From Candidatus Villigracilis adiacens (GTDB lineage Bacteria > Chloroflexota > Anaerolineae > Anaerolineales > Villigracilaceae), in assembly GCA_016703605.1 (NCBI GenBank), contig JADJBU010000004.1, positions 124,001 through 188,000 of the forward strand: a stretch of DNA of 64,000 bases, written 5' to 3'. Shown here in pieces: positions 51,439 through 59,244 of the stretch (positions are counted from its first letter, which is position 1; the number at the start of each line of letters is the position of its first letter). The position numbers and the translations under genes are program-made. The notes below the pieces were generated by a model. That model did no database searches. It was not told the DNA's origin and saw nothing but the letters and a program-made list of their open reading frames with translations.

Positions 51439-53331
51439 ATGAACCCCCTCCGCATCCTCTTCAGTTTTTTGACAGGTCTCCTCACCAGCCTGATTCTCGC
51501 CCTGACCTTTTTCCACTTAAAAGATTTTCCCTCGCCCATAGACCGCCTCTTCCTCGTCCTCATCCCGACACTCGCCTTTGGCATTCTCTACCACCAAGCC
51601 TTTCCCGCCATCTCCCCCTGGGCGCGAAGCGTCCGCCCCCTATTCACTATTCCCTATTACCTAACCTCTTTAATCATCACCCTCCTCCTCACCTACCCCG
51701 CCACCGGCTTCCTGCGCGAAATCCTCCGCACCCCGTTTGGGATGTTCCTCTTCGCATCCATCTCCATCACCATCGGCGCGACCCTCGGATACTTTCTCGT
51801 TCAACGCGCCGTCGAGTCATTCCGCAGCGGATTTCTCAGCAAACCACTCAACCTCCTCCTCGCGCTCTCCCTGCCCGCTTTTCTAATCGCACTCATCCTC
51901 TCCGCCCTGCAATTCCCCTCCCTGTTCGTCACAGACTACATCCGCGTCCCCCAGGAATGGATCGCCCTCTTCACCCTCACCGCCCTCGTCTCCGCCATCC
52001 TCTCCCTATACCTCATCACGCATCACGCATCACTTATCCCTCACTATTCACTATTCGCCATTCACCATCTCCCCGCCCTCTACACCTCCACCCTCTTCTT
52101 CCTCATCCAACTCACCATCGCGCGCGCCCTCAACCACCCCGCCCTCGACCACAACACCGTCCTCTTTGAATCCGATGCCGGTCCGTGGATGACCATCCTC
52201 GCCAGCCCGGAGAGCGCCCCCATCAACCGCGCCGTCCATCCGTTGAGCCTGATCCTCGTCCGCCCGCTGGTGCGACTCGTCTCCGGCATGATGGGCGAAC
52301 ACTACGCCCTCGGCGGGATGATCGTCGTCTCATTTGTCGCCGCCGCCTGCGTCTTCATGACCTGGCTCTTCGTCAAACGCGCCACCAACTCGGATACTTA
52401 CGCTTTTCTCTTCGCCATCTTCATCGGCTCGACCGCCACCCATCTGCTCTTCGGCGCGTTGACCGAGAATTACATCTTCGGCGCCGCGGCTTTGATCTTC
52501 TTTCTTCTCCTTCTGCAATCCAACGAAACTCGTTTCTCGTTACTCGTCCCTGCCGGTCTGTTCCTCTTCGGAATCACCATCACCAACATCGCGCAGGGAC
52601 TCATCGCCCTCTTCTTCAACAAATTCGGCTTCAAACGCCTCGTCCAATACGCGCTTTGTGTCTTCGCGCTTGGCGTTTTACTCACGCTCGTCACGAACAT
52701 CGTCTACCCAAAGCACATCACCTTCTTCTTCGTCCCGGAAGACATCGCCTTCGAGTTCAACTTTGCCAACCCTGAAAACGCGGGCATCCTATCCGATCCC
52801 ATCCGTTTATCCGATCCCCAATCTGTTACCCGCAAACTGAACGTCGTCTCGCGCTCCATCCTGCTTTACGGCGTCGTCGCGCCGGATGTTATCGAATCCG
52901 TTTCAGAAAAGCCGCCCTTCCCGACGATTGATCTCAAGACCTTTGACGTCCGTGAAAGGACTCTCGCCTCCTATCGCGGACTGGCGAACCTGCCGCTGGG
53001 ACTCTGGCTTCTGCTTCTTGCTGGCGCATCCGCAATGTTCGTGAAGAACATCCGCGCATCCAAACACACGCCGCTCATGCTCGGTCTGCTCGGCGCAATC
53101 GGATTCAACTTCGTCCTGCACCTGTTCTACGGCACGGAATTATTTCTCTACACGTCATATTGGGTTTATGCGCTGATTCTTTTTGTCGCATTGGCATTCT
53201 CCGACCTCGCCGAAAAAGCGCGGATGCAATGGGGGCTTGGCGTGTTTGTGTTGTTTATCATGGTCAACAACTTCACCTTCATCCACAACATCTTCCGCGC
53301 GCTTGCTCCGTTTTACGCCGCATTTCCATAG
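51439..53331 (+). CDS. Multi-pass membrane protein, possible GT-C-like enzyme
   Basis: A 630-residue protein with ~13 hydrophobic segments, no recognised family. A conserved-looking outer loop HNTVLFESDAGPWMTILASP, then NRAVHPLSLILVRPLVRLV, and the late segments GFNFVLHLFYGTELFLYTSYW recall uncharacterised glycan-related membrane proteins. Start at MNPLRILFSF (51439) just after the hairpin; an upstream in-frame start overlaps the methionine gene. Two groups of heptamers are coding (51640-51660 and 52014-52068), giving ITHHASLIPHYSLFAIHH. Context among GT-C-like genes suggests envelope glycan work (inference). Confidence 0.65.
   Translation: MNPLRILFSFLTGLLTSLILALTFFHLKDFPSPIDRLFLVLIPTLAFGILYHQAFPAISPWARSVRPLFTIPYYLTSLIITLLLTYPATGFLREILRTPFGMFLFASISITIGATLGYFLVQRAVESFRSGFLSKPLNLLLALSLPAFLIALILSALQFPSLFVTDYIRVPQEWIALFTLTALVSAILSLYLITHHASLIPHYSLFAIHHLPALYTSTLFFLIQLTIARALNHPALDHNTVLFESDAGPWMTILASPESAPINRAVHPLSLILVRPLVRLVSGMMGEHYALGGMIVVSFVAAACVFMTWLFVKRATNSDTYAFLFAIFIGSTATHLLFGALTENYIFGAAALIFFLLLLQSNETRFSLLVPAGLFLFGITITNIAQGLIALFFNKFGFKRLVQYALCVFALGVLLTLVTNIVYPKHITFFFVPEDIAFEFNFANPENAGILSDPIRLSDPQSVTRKLNVVSRSILLYGVVAPDVIESVSEKPPFPTIDLKTFDVRERTLASYRGLANLPLGLWLLLLAGASAMFVKNIRASKHTPLMLGLLGAIGFNFVLHLFYGTELFLYTSYWVYALILFVALAFSDLAEKARMQWGLGVFVLFIMVNNFTFIHNIFRALAPFYAAFP
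52014..52068. repeat. Heptamer repeats inside a membrane protein gene
   Basis: CATCACG, CATCACG, CATCACT (52014-52034), then TCACTAT, TCACTAT, TCGCCAT, TCACCAT (52041-52068). A related CTATTCA/CTATTCC/CTATTAC trio is at 51640-51660. All are in frame in the 51439-53331 gene. Confidence 0.8.
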
Positions 53332-53338
53332 CAAAGCC

Positions 53339-53362
53339 AGTGGACGCTAGAGAGCGTCCACT
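53339..53362 (+). terminator. Hairpin after the multi-pass membrane protein gene
   Basis: 10-bp stem AGTGGACGCT / AGCGTCCACT, loop AGAG, followed within ~10 bases by TTCTTTCTTT. Plausible Rho-independent terminator in the 90-bp gap before the next gene. Confidence 0.55.
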
Positions 53363-53421
53363 ACGCAGTTCTTTCTTTCTTCTTTCCTTCTCCCCCTCTC
53401 CAAAAGCGATACAATAACCTC

Positions 53422-53847
53422 ATGTCATTGATGCGAAGATTCACGCCCCTTTTCCTTGCGGCATTATTTCTTGCGTTCGGGATTTACCATTTCGCGCTGA
53501 CTTATTCCTCCGGCGAGTGGAAAAACCCGTCAGGCGAGATGGTGACCAAATGGGAGGACCGGCTTCAAGTCTTGCGTGAGGCGATTCCTTCCGAAGTCCG
53601 CGTCGCGGGGTATGTGGATGATTCCTTCCTCAGCGGCGACCCATCCCAGGTGGATGTGAACGAATTTCAACTGATGCAGTATTCCGTCGCGCCGGTGGCG
53701 ATTCAATATGGGACGGACTACGAATGGACCATCGGCAACTTCAGCGACGACGAAGTTCTGGAGGCGCGGCTTGCGGGGGTATTGGGCGCGTACGACTTGC
53801 GGGAATTCGGCTTCGGCTTGTATCTCATCCATGACCTGGAAAATTGA
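53422..53847 (+). CDS. Small membrane-anchored exported protein
   Basis: A 141-residue protein: an N-terminal signal anchor (RRFTPLFLAALFLAFGIYHF) and a soluble outer domain with KWEDRLQVLREAIPSEVRVA, GYVDD and QYSVAPVAIQYGTDYEWTIG. The VLREAIPxxxxxGYVSD...YxLxQYxLAPV style is often found in proteins encoded next to GT-C membrane glycosyltransferases. Its TGA abuts the ATG of the following membrane gene, so the two are coupled and probably work together. Confidence 0.65.
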   Translation: MSLMRRFTPLFLAALFLAFGIYHFALTYSSGEWKNPSGEMVTKWEDRLQVLREAIPSEVRVAGYVDDSFLSGDPSQVDVNEFQLMQYSVAPVAIQYGTDYEWTIGNFSDDEVLEARLAGVLGAYDLREFGFGLYLIHDLEN

Positions 53848-55203
53848 ATGACCCTTTTTCTTGCGTTCATCGCCTTGTTCCCCCGTCTCTTGCTGGGATT
53901 TTGCATCGTCCACTCGATTTGGAAGTCAACGGATGGAAGGTCGCTGCCGGTCAAAATTTTTCTCGCGGCGGGAATCGGATTCGGCGCCTCTTCCCTCTTC
54001 GGTTTTTTATGGCTCTGGCTCGGCTTGCCGCTCTCCGTTTACGCGGTTTTGGAATCCGCCGTAGCGGTTGCATGGGCGGGCTGGACGCTTTACAAAGACC
54101 GAAATATTTTTCGCTTCACAATACGGATGGATAAATCGAACACCGTCTGGACGTCGCTCCTCGCGTTTGGCGTTTTACTCTTTGCGTCGAATCTTTTCTT
54201 CTATGCCCTGCAATATCCGCACGGACGCCCCGACGCGTGGATCAACTGGAATGTGGTTGCGCGTTTCATCCGTCTCGGCGGCGCGGACTGGCAATTGACT
54301 TTCCTCCGTCAATGGGATCATCCCGATTATCCGCTTTATATGGCGGTGACGAATGCTATCACGTGGTCGCTCATCCGCGAACCGTCCACATGGGGACCAA
54401 TTGCGTTTCATTCCATCGTTTCGATTTTCACGGCGGGACTTCTCTTCTCTTTCGTCAATTATTTACGCGGCTTCAAACAGGCGGCGCTCTCCGCCGTGCT
54501 TTTCATGTCCCTGCCCTTCGTCGTTGACCAGGGGATGCGCCAATACGCGGACTTGCTTCTCGCCCATCTCATCCTGGCTGCGGGCGGACTGACTTTGTTG
54601 TATTTTCAAACCGGCGAGACGCGCCTCGCCATCCTTGCGGGACTGTTGACCGGCTTGGGCGGCTGGGCAAAGAACGAAGGCTTGCCCGCTATTCTGGGAT
54701 TCTCCATTGTCTGGCTTGTGATCGCTGTAAAAGAGGGCAATGGGCAGGCGTTCAAAAAATATCTTTTTGGGCTGGTTTTCCCACTGCTCGTTGTCGCATC
54801 CTTCAAACTTTTCCTCGCCCCGCCAAACGACCTGCTTTCCGCGCAGGGAGGTTCGTTCGATAAAATTTTGGACCCCGGGCGGTACGCCATCATCTTCAAA
54901 CAGGCGGGACTCGTGCTGTGGAATCTCAGCGGCGCGCCCGTTCCCCTGATCGGACTTATAATCTTGATGGCGGTCATTTTCGGCGGGTCCGCCGCGCGGA
55001 TTCATGGCGCGTGGAGCGCGGCGGCGGTCATCACATTGCAACTGGCGGTTTATTTTTTCATTTATTTGCTCACCCCGCTGGAACTAACTTATCACCTGAA
55101 CACCTCGCTCGACCGCCTGTACATGCACATCCTTCCGCTGGGTTTCCTCTGGCTCTTTGTGTGGATGAAATCTCCGCCGGAACTTTTACCAAAAGAGAGG
55201 TAA
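53848..55203 (+). CDS. GT-C-like membrane glycosyltransferase with MITE-altered C-terminus
   Basis: A 451-residue protein with ~11 membrane segments. Outer-loop residues RPDAWINWNVVARFIRLGGA (acidic DAW), QWDHPDYPLYMAVTNAITW and a late DRLYMHILPLGFLWLF fit a PMT/ArnT-like enzyme. It starts directly at the stop of the small anchored protein. The last codons and stop changed when a MITE inserted: the ancestral ending reads PKES-stop, the present one PKER followed by TAA from the element. Donor and acceptor unknown. Confidence 0.68.
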   Translation: MTLFLAFIALFPRLLLGFCIVHSIWKSTDGRSLPVKIFLAAGIGFGASSLFGFLWLWLGLPLSVYAVLESAVAVAWAGWTLYKDRNIFRFTIRMDKSNTVWTSLLAFGVLLFASNLFFYALQYPHGRPDAWINWNVVARFIRLGGADWQLTFLRQWDHPDYPLYMAVTNAITWSLIREPSTWGPIAFHSIVSIFTAGLLFSFVNYLRGFKQAALSAVLFMSLPFVVDQGMRQYADLLLAHLILAAGGLTLLYFQTGETRLAILAGLLTGLGGWAKNEGLPAILGFSIVWLVIAVKEGNGQAFKKYLFGLVFPLLVVASFKLFLAPPNDLLSAQGGSFDKILDPGRYAIIFKQAGLVLWNLSGAPVPLIGLIILMAVIFGGSAARIHGAWSAAAVITLQLAVYFFIYLLTPLELTYHLNTSLDRLYMHILPLGFLWLFVWMKSPPELLPKER

Positions 55204-55321
55204 CTGCTCAGCCTGTCATTTCGACGAGCGCCAGCGAGGAGAAATCCAGCGCACTATTGAGGAAGATTTCTCGCTATCGCTCGAAATGACAGGGCGAGAC
55301 GCAAATTGCCTGAGCAGTTAC
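55200..55321. mobile_element. MITE-like element family 1, copy 5
   Basis: 122 bp from GTAACTGCTCAG to CTGAGCAGTTAC with perfect 8-bp duplications AAAGAGAG at 55192-55199 and 55322-55329. It lies exactly between the membrane glycosyltransferase gene and coaX. Confidence 0.94.
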
Positions 55322-55334
55322 AAAGAGAGTTGAC

Positions 55335-56099
55335 ATGCTCCTCACCATAGACATCGGCAATACCAACCTGACACTCGGCTTGTACGAAGGCGATGACCTC
55401 GGCGCGCATTGGCGCCTTGCCACCGACCACAACCGAATGCCCGACGAATACGGCTTGCAGTTTTTGGGCTTGCTGCAAAACGCGGGCAAGACTCTCAAAG
55501 ACATCAAAGGCATTTCGCTGGCATCCGTCGTCCCGCCGTTGACGGGGCGCGTGGTGCAAGCCTGCCGCGAATATCTCAAGCAGGAACCGCTTGTGGTGGA
55601 CACGGGCATCAAGACCGGCATCAAAGTCCGCTATGAAGACCCGAAAGCCGTCGGCGCGGACCGCATCTGCGACGCCGTGGCGGTGATGAAACTTTACGGC
55701 GGTCCGGCCTGCGTGGTGGACTTCGGCACGGCGACCACCTTTAACGCCATCACCAAAGACGGCGAATACCTCGGCGGCGCGATCACCGCCGGAATCAATC
55801 TCGCCGCCGAAGCGCTGTACACCCGCGCCGCAAAACTTCCGCGCATGGACCTGCAAGTGCCGCCCTCGGTCATCGGACGCAACACTGTCCACGCCATGCA
55901 ATCGGGACTGCTCTTCGGCTACGTCAGCATGGTCGAAGGCATGGTTGCCCGCTTCCGCGCCGAACTTGGGGACGATATGAAAGTCGTCGCCACCGGCGGG
56001 CTGGCGGAGGTCGTTGCCAAAGAGACGAAGGTCATCAAGATCATCTCGCCCTGGCTCACGCTCGAAGGCTTGAGATTGATCTGGGAACTCAATCGTTAA
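55335..56099 (+). CDS. coaX: Type III pantothenate kinase
   Basis: A 254-residue ASKHA-fold kinase for the first step of coenzyme A synthesis. LLTIDIGNTNLTLGLYEG is the phosphate loop. Also visible are YGLQFLGLLQNAG, GADRICDAVAV, VVDFGTATTFNAITKDGEYLGGAITAGI (family signature) and NTVHAMQSGLLFGYVSMVEG. The GAGAG of the MITE target duplication lies ~8 bases before the ATG and is the only purine-rich ribosome-binding candidate. A terminator lies ~210 bp downstream. Confidence 0.95.
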   Translation: MLLTIDIGNTNLTLGLYEGDDLGAHWRLATDHNRMPDEYGLQFLGLLQNAGKTLKDIKGISLASVVPPLTGRVVQACREYLKQEPLVVDTGIKTGIKVRYEDPKAVGADRICDAVAVMKLYGGPACVVDFGTATTFNAITKDGEYLGGAITAGINLAAEALYTRAAKLPRMDLQVPPSVIGRNTVHAMQSGLLFGYVSMVEGMVARFRAELGDDMKVVATGGLAEVVAKETKVIKIISPWLTLEGLRLIWELNR

Positions 56100-56170
56100 G
56101 AGCGTCGCGCCATACGGGTGGATTAATCGCATTAAGTAGACTCATCCAAACTGAAGACTCATCTCATTAA

Positions 56171-56281
56171 CTCACCTTACGCAATGTCATTCTGAGCGGA
56201 GCGAAGAATCTCTGAGATTGTCGTAGAGACCCTTCGCTGTCGCTCAGGGTGACAAAAAAAGGCAAAACTGCGTAAGGTGAG
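56171..56281. mobile_element. MITE-like element family 2
   Basis: 111 bp with CTCACCTTACGCA / TGCGTAAGGTGAG inverted ends and an inner GTCATTCTGAG / CTCAGGGTGAC pair. It is flanked by 7-bp duplications TCATTAA (56164-56170 and 56282-56288). Inserted between coaX and its terminator. Its core is related to the element at 26470, which lacks these outer ends. Confidence 0.82.
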
Positions 56282-56310
56282 TCATTAAGTCTGGTGCGAC
56301 GCACTCTCCG

Positions 56311-56347
56311 CGACCCATGACGCCTGTCATGGGTCGTTTTCTTTTTT
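56311..56347 (+). terminator. Rho-independent terminator downstream of coaX
   Basis: 11-bp stem CGACCCATGAC / GTCATGGGTCG with loop GCCT, followed by TTTTCTTTTTT. The gap 56100-56555 otherwise holds the family 2 MITE and a possible -10 TACAAT at 56407. Confidence 0.88.
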
Positions 56348-56555
56348 GCATGGGAAATAAACCGGGAAAATGATTTTACACACTCGTTACAACCTGCTTA
56401 CACCCATACAATACAGGTGTTCAAGCAAAACATATCAGGCACGGAGCCGAAAGCGGCGCAGAGTGACGCCGTGGCGGCATCTCCTGACTTTCGTCCAAAC
56501 TGAAAACCTTCGCTTGCACACCAATACAGATACCAATTTAGAAATGGAGATGACA

Positions 56556-57815
56556 ATGAACAAGACCCCCCTCTTTACCTTATTCGCGATCCTATGCGTT
56601 GTCCTGACCGCCTGCAACGCGCCTCTTCCCCCGACCTCGAGCGGATCCGCCCCATCGAACGAATCCCAGCCCGCAGCGGATTCGTCCCAGCCCGCCGCTG
56701 CAACGGAAGACCATTCCCACGCAGGGGGCGCAGACTCAGACCACCCCCACACCTCCGATGTGGATTTGACGCATCTCGAACTCGGCGACGGCAAATATTC
56801 CACCAGCCCGCAGGCGGGGTATGTCTATTCGTGCATCACGCAGTTCAACGGCGGCGGCGCGACCGGCACAGGCAGTTGGATGAACGGCGACGGGACATGG
56901 GATGCAACGAAGAAAGCCGTGGTAGACGGTTCAGTGACATGGCCCAGCAGTTTCACTCTTTCGCTTCAAGGCGGTCAGCGCATCTTCACCGGCAACGACC
57001 TCCCGAATCACCCCACGGGAAATTTCCCCGTAGACCCTGGCGATGACGCCTACGCCGTGGACCGCAACCCGAATTCCATTCAGGAACAGTCCATTACATT
57101 GAGCTTGCCTGCCAACCCAACGGCGGCGGCACAGCCAAACTGCGTGGGCGGCGAGGTGGGCATCATGCTCTCGGGCGTGGTCATTTTCAGCGCCTTCGAT
57201 GCGGAGGGACGCGATGCCGTGGCGCATGAAGTGCAGGATGAATGCGACGGTCATCCGCAGATATCCGGCTTCTATCACTATCACAGCCTGAGCGATTGCA
57301 TCGAAGACACCTCCACAAGCGGACATTCCTCACTGGTCGGTTACGCCTTCGACGGCTACGGCATCTACGGCTACTACGACGAAGACGGCGCGGAAGTGAC
57401 GAACGATGATCTCGATGAATGCCACGGCCATACGCACATCGTCGAATGGGACGGGGGGATGGTGGAGATGTATCACTACCACGCCACGCACGAATTCCCA
57501 TACACGGTCGGTTGTTTCCACGGCGCGCCCGCAGTCCGCGCTTTATCGGCGGGAGAAGGTCAGGGGCAGGGTCAACAGCCCAATGGACAGGGACAGGCCA
57601 CAGGTCCAGCCGGAACCGGGCAGGGGCAGCAGGGTCAGCCTCCGCAGGAAGCCATCGCTGCCTGCGCAGGACTCTCTGAGGGCGCATCCTGCTCGATCAA
57701 CACGCCCAACGGAACGGTGACCGGGGTCTGCGGCGCGCCTCCGAACTCGAGCCAGTTGGCTTGCATCCCGGCCGGGTCGAACGGCGGTCAACCTCCGGCT
57801 TCGACCCAGCCGTAA
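56556..57815 (+). CDS. YHYH-domain lipoprotein
   Basis: A 419-residue lipoprotein. Lipobox VVLTAC at residue ~20; a Ser/Pro/Ala and His-rich tether (DHSHAGGADSDHPH) follows. The YHYH domain spans ~75-330: GWxVYS-like start AGYVYSCI, ALDRNPNSIQ-type segment YAVDRNPNSIQEQ, YHYHSLSDC, DGYGIYG, and MVEMYHYHATHEFPYTVGCF. A Gln/Gly-rich low-complexity region (~335-370) and a short Cys-containing tail (CAGLSEGASCSINTPNG) end the protein. YHYH proteins are exported and of unknown function; His and Asp clusters suggest metal binding (inference). GGAGATG precedes the ATG. Confidence 0.85.
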   Translation: MNKTPLFTLFAILCVVLTACNAPLPPTSSGSAPSNESQPAADSSQPAAATEDHSHAGGADSDHPHTSDVDLTHLELGDGKYSTSPQAGYVYSCITQFNGGGATGTGSWMNGDGTWDATKKAVVDGSVTWPSSFTLSLQGGQRIFTGNDLPNHPTGNFPVDPGDDAYAVDRNPNSIQEQSITLSLPANPTAAAQPNCVGGEVGIMLSGVVIFSAFDAEGRDAVAHEVQDECDGHPQISGFYHYHSLSDCIEDTSTSGHSSLVGYAFDGYGIYGYYDEDGAEVTNDDLDECHGHTHIVEWDGGMVEMYHYHATHEFPYTVGCFHGAPAVRALSAGEGQGQGQQPNGQGQATGPAGTGQGQQGQPPQEAIAACAGLSEGASCSINTPNGTVTGVCGAPPNSSQLACIPAGSNGGQPPASTQP

Positions 57816-57864
57816 GCAATCTTATGATTTCGCCAAAGTCAGAGACTTTGGGCTCCCAAACTCC

Positions 57865-57891
57865 AGCGGACAGCGCAAGTTGTCCGCTTTT
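57865..57891 (+). terminator. Terminator after the YHYH gene
   Basis: 8-bp stem AGCGGACA / TGTCCGCT with an 8-nt loop and TTTTG after it. A second small hairpin CAAAGTC/GACTTTG precedes it at 57834-57850. Confidence 0.7.
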
Positions 57892-57935
57892 GCTTTACGG
57901 TACAATGTGATTCTCGAATCTCAAGGAGGAACGAT

Positions 57936-58835
57936 ATGACCGAAGAAGGCACTCATGGGTACTGGGGCGATTTGCATCGAACGGATTTGACTCCCGAAAC
58001 TGCGGATATTTCGGTGATGGGAATCCCGTTCGACGGTCTGGCAAGCGCGAGGAAGGGCGCGGCTCTTGCTCCCGAGCGCCTGAGGTATTGGTCCAGGCAT
58101 CTTACTCCCTTTAGCGAAGACCGCACCCGTTTGAAGGGGATGACGGTCTGCGACCTGGGCGACATCGAGATCGCAAACCCCGAAGCGGACTTTGTTAAAG
58201 CGCGGCAGCGCATTGAAACATTGCCGAACATTCCCATCGTCCTCGGCGGCGATCATTCGGTGACGATTCCCGTCCTGCAGGGGCAGCGTGAGCGGTACAG
58301 GAATCAGCGCCTCGGCATTCTGTGGGTGGATGCGCACCCCGACCTGTGCGATTTCTTCGACGGCTCGCGCATTTCACATGCCAATACCATGCGCCGCGCC
58401 CTCGACTTTGGGATCGAACCGCATGACGTTTGCATGGTGGGCTTGCGTTCGTGGGAGGAGCAGGAGATCGACCTGATCGAGAACGGCGGCATCCACGTCT
58501 ATACCGCCGCCGACGTTGCCGAACGCGGTATGAGAAACGTGGCAGACAGCGTCTACAACATACTTAACGATTGCGACGCCGTCCACATCTCGCTCGACAT
58601 TGACTGTCTCGACCCATCCGTTGCGCCGGGCACGGGCATCCCCGAATTCGGCGGGCTGACCTCGCGCGATGTGTTGACCCTGATCAAATCCACTGAAGAT
58701 TTGCCGCTTGTCGGTCTGGACGTTGTCGAGATCGCCCCGCCGCTCGACCCGTCTGAATCCACGGTCTTTGCGGGGTTGAAGATCATCATGGAATATATCG
58801 CCGTGCTGGCGAGAAGGAAAATGAAACAAGGCTGA
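57936..58835 (+). CDS. Agmatinase/arginase-family ureohydrolase
   Basis: A 299-residue binuclear-manganese enzyme. Metal motifs are complete: VLGGDHSVTIP, WVDAHPDLCDF (DAHxD) and SLDIDCLDPSVAPGTGIPEFGG, with the late Glu in VVEIAPPLDPS. Length and the APGTGxPExGG loop favour agmatinase (agmatine to putrescine and urea) over arginase, but guanidinobutyrase or formimidoglutamase-like relatives cannot be excluded. AAGGAGG precedes the ATG. The small GNAT gene begins 2 bp after its stop. Confidence 0.88.
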   Translation: MTEEGTHGYWGDLHRTDLTPETADISVMGIPFDGLASARKGAALAPERLRYWSRHLTPFSEDRTRLKGMTVCDLGDIEIANPEADFVKARQRIETLPNIPIVLGGDHSVTIPVLQGQRERYRNQRLGILWVDAHPDLCDFFDGSRISHANTMRRALDFGIEPHDVCMVGLRSWEEQEIDLIENGGIHVYTAADVAERGMRNVADSVYNILNDCDAVHISLDIDCLDPSVAPGTGIPEFGGLTSRDVLTLIKSTEDLPLVGLDVVEIAPPLDPSESTVFAGLKIIMEYIAVLARRKMKQG

Positions 58836-58837
58836 TT

Positions 58838-59140
58838 ATGGAGATCGAACCCGATAGAATAAACGTCATACAAAACGCGGAGGAGAACCGCTTCGAGGTG
58901 TGGATCGAGGGGCTGCTGGCCAAGCTCGATTACACCGAGAACGGCGGCTCCATTGCGATGACCCACGTCGGCGTGCCGGTCGAATTCCGCGGGATGGGGA
59001 TCGCGGCGATCATTACCAGGAGCGCGCTCGAATACGCCAGGTCCAAATCCCTGCGGGTGATTCCCATCTGCCCGTATGTGATTTCGTACCTGCGCCGCAA
59101 CCCGCAATATATGGAGCTGACGAAGAACCGCGAAGGGTGA
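58838..59140 (+). CDS. Small GNAT-family acetyltransferase (YjdJ type)
   Basis: A 100-residue protein of the short GCN5-related family (Acetyltransf_CG). AKLDYTENGGSIAMTHVGVP and VPVEFRGMGIAAIITRSALE (acetyl-CoA loop RGxG), then SKSLRVIPICPYVISYLRRN, are the family core; the C-terminal part of a normal GNAT is missing, as usual for this group. It follows the agmatinase-type gene after 2 bp, so they are likely co-transcribed. Substrate unknown. Confidence 0.85.
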   Translation: MEIEPDRINVIQNAEENRFEVWIEGLLAKLDYTENGGSIAMTHVGVPVEFRGMGIAAIITRSALEYARSKSLRVIPICPYVISYLRRNPQYMELTKNREG

Positions 59141-59181
59141 AAACCCTGTAACGCCCCCTGGTTTTTTTGCCGCTGATTTAT

Positions 59182-59216
59182 AAAGAGACTGTCACCTCGC
59201 AGGTGACAGTCTCTTT
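59182..59216. terminator. Bidirectional terminator hairpin
   Basis: 16-bp perfect stem AAAGAGACTGTCACCT / AGGTGACAGTCTCTTT around CGC, with the T-run within the stem end. It separates the converging GNAT gene and the 59245 gene. Core GTCACCT-cgc-AGGTGAC is shared with 51396. Confidence 0.85.
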
Positions 59217-59244
59217 TGCAGTCATGGGTTTTGCTGCGCGCGGA

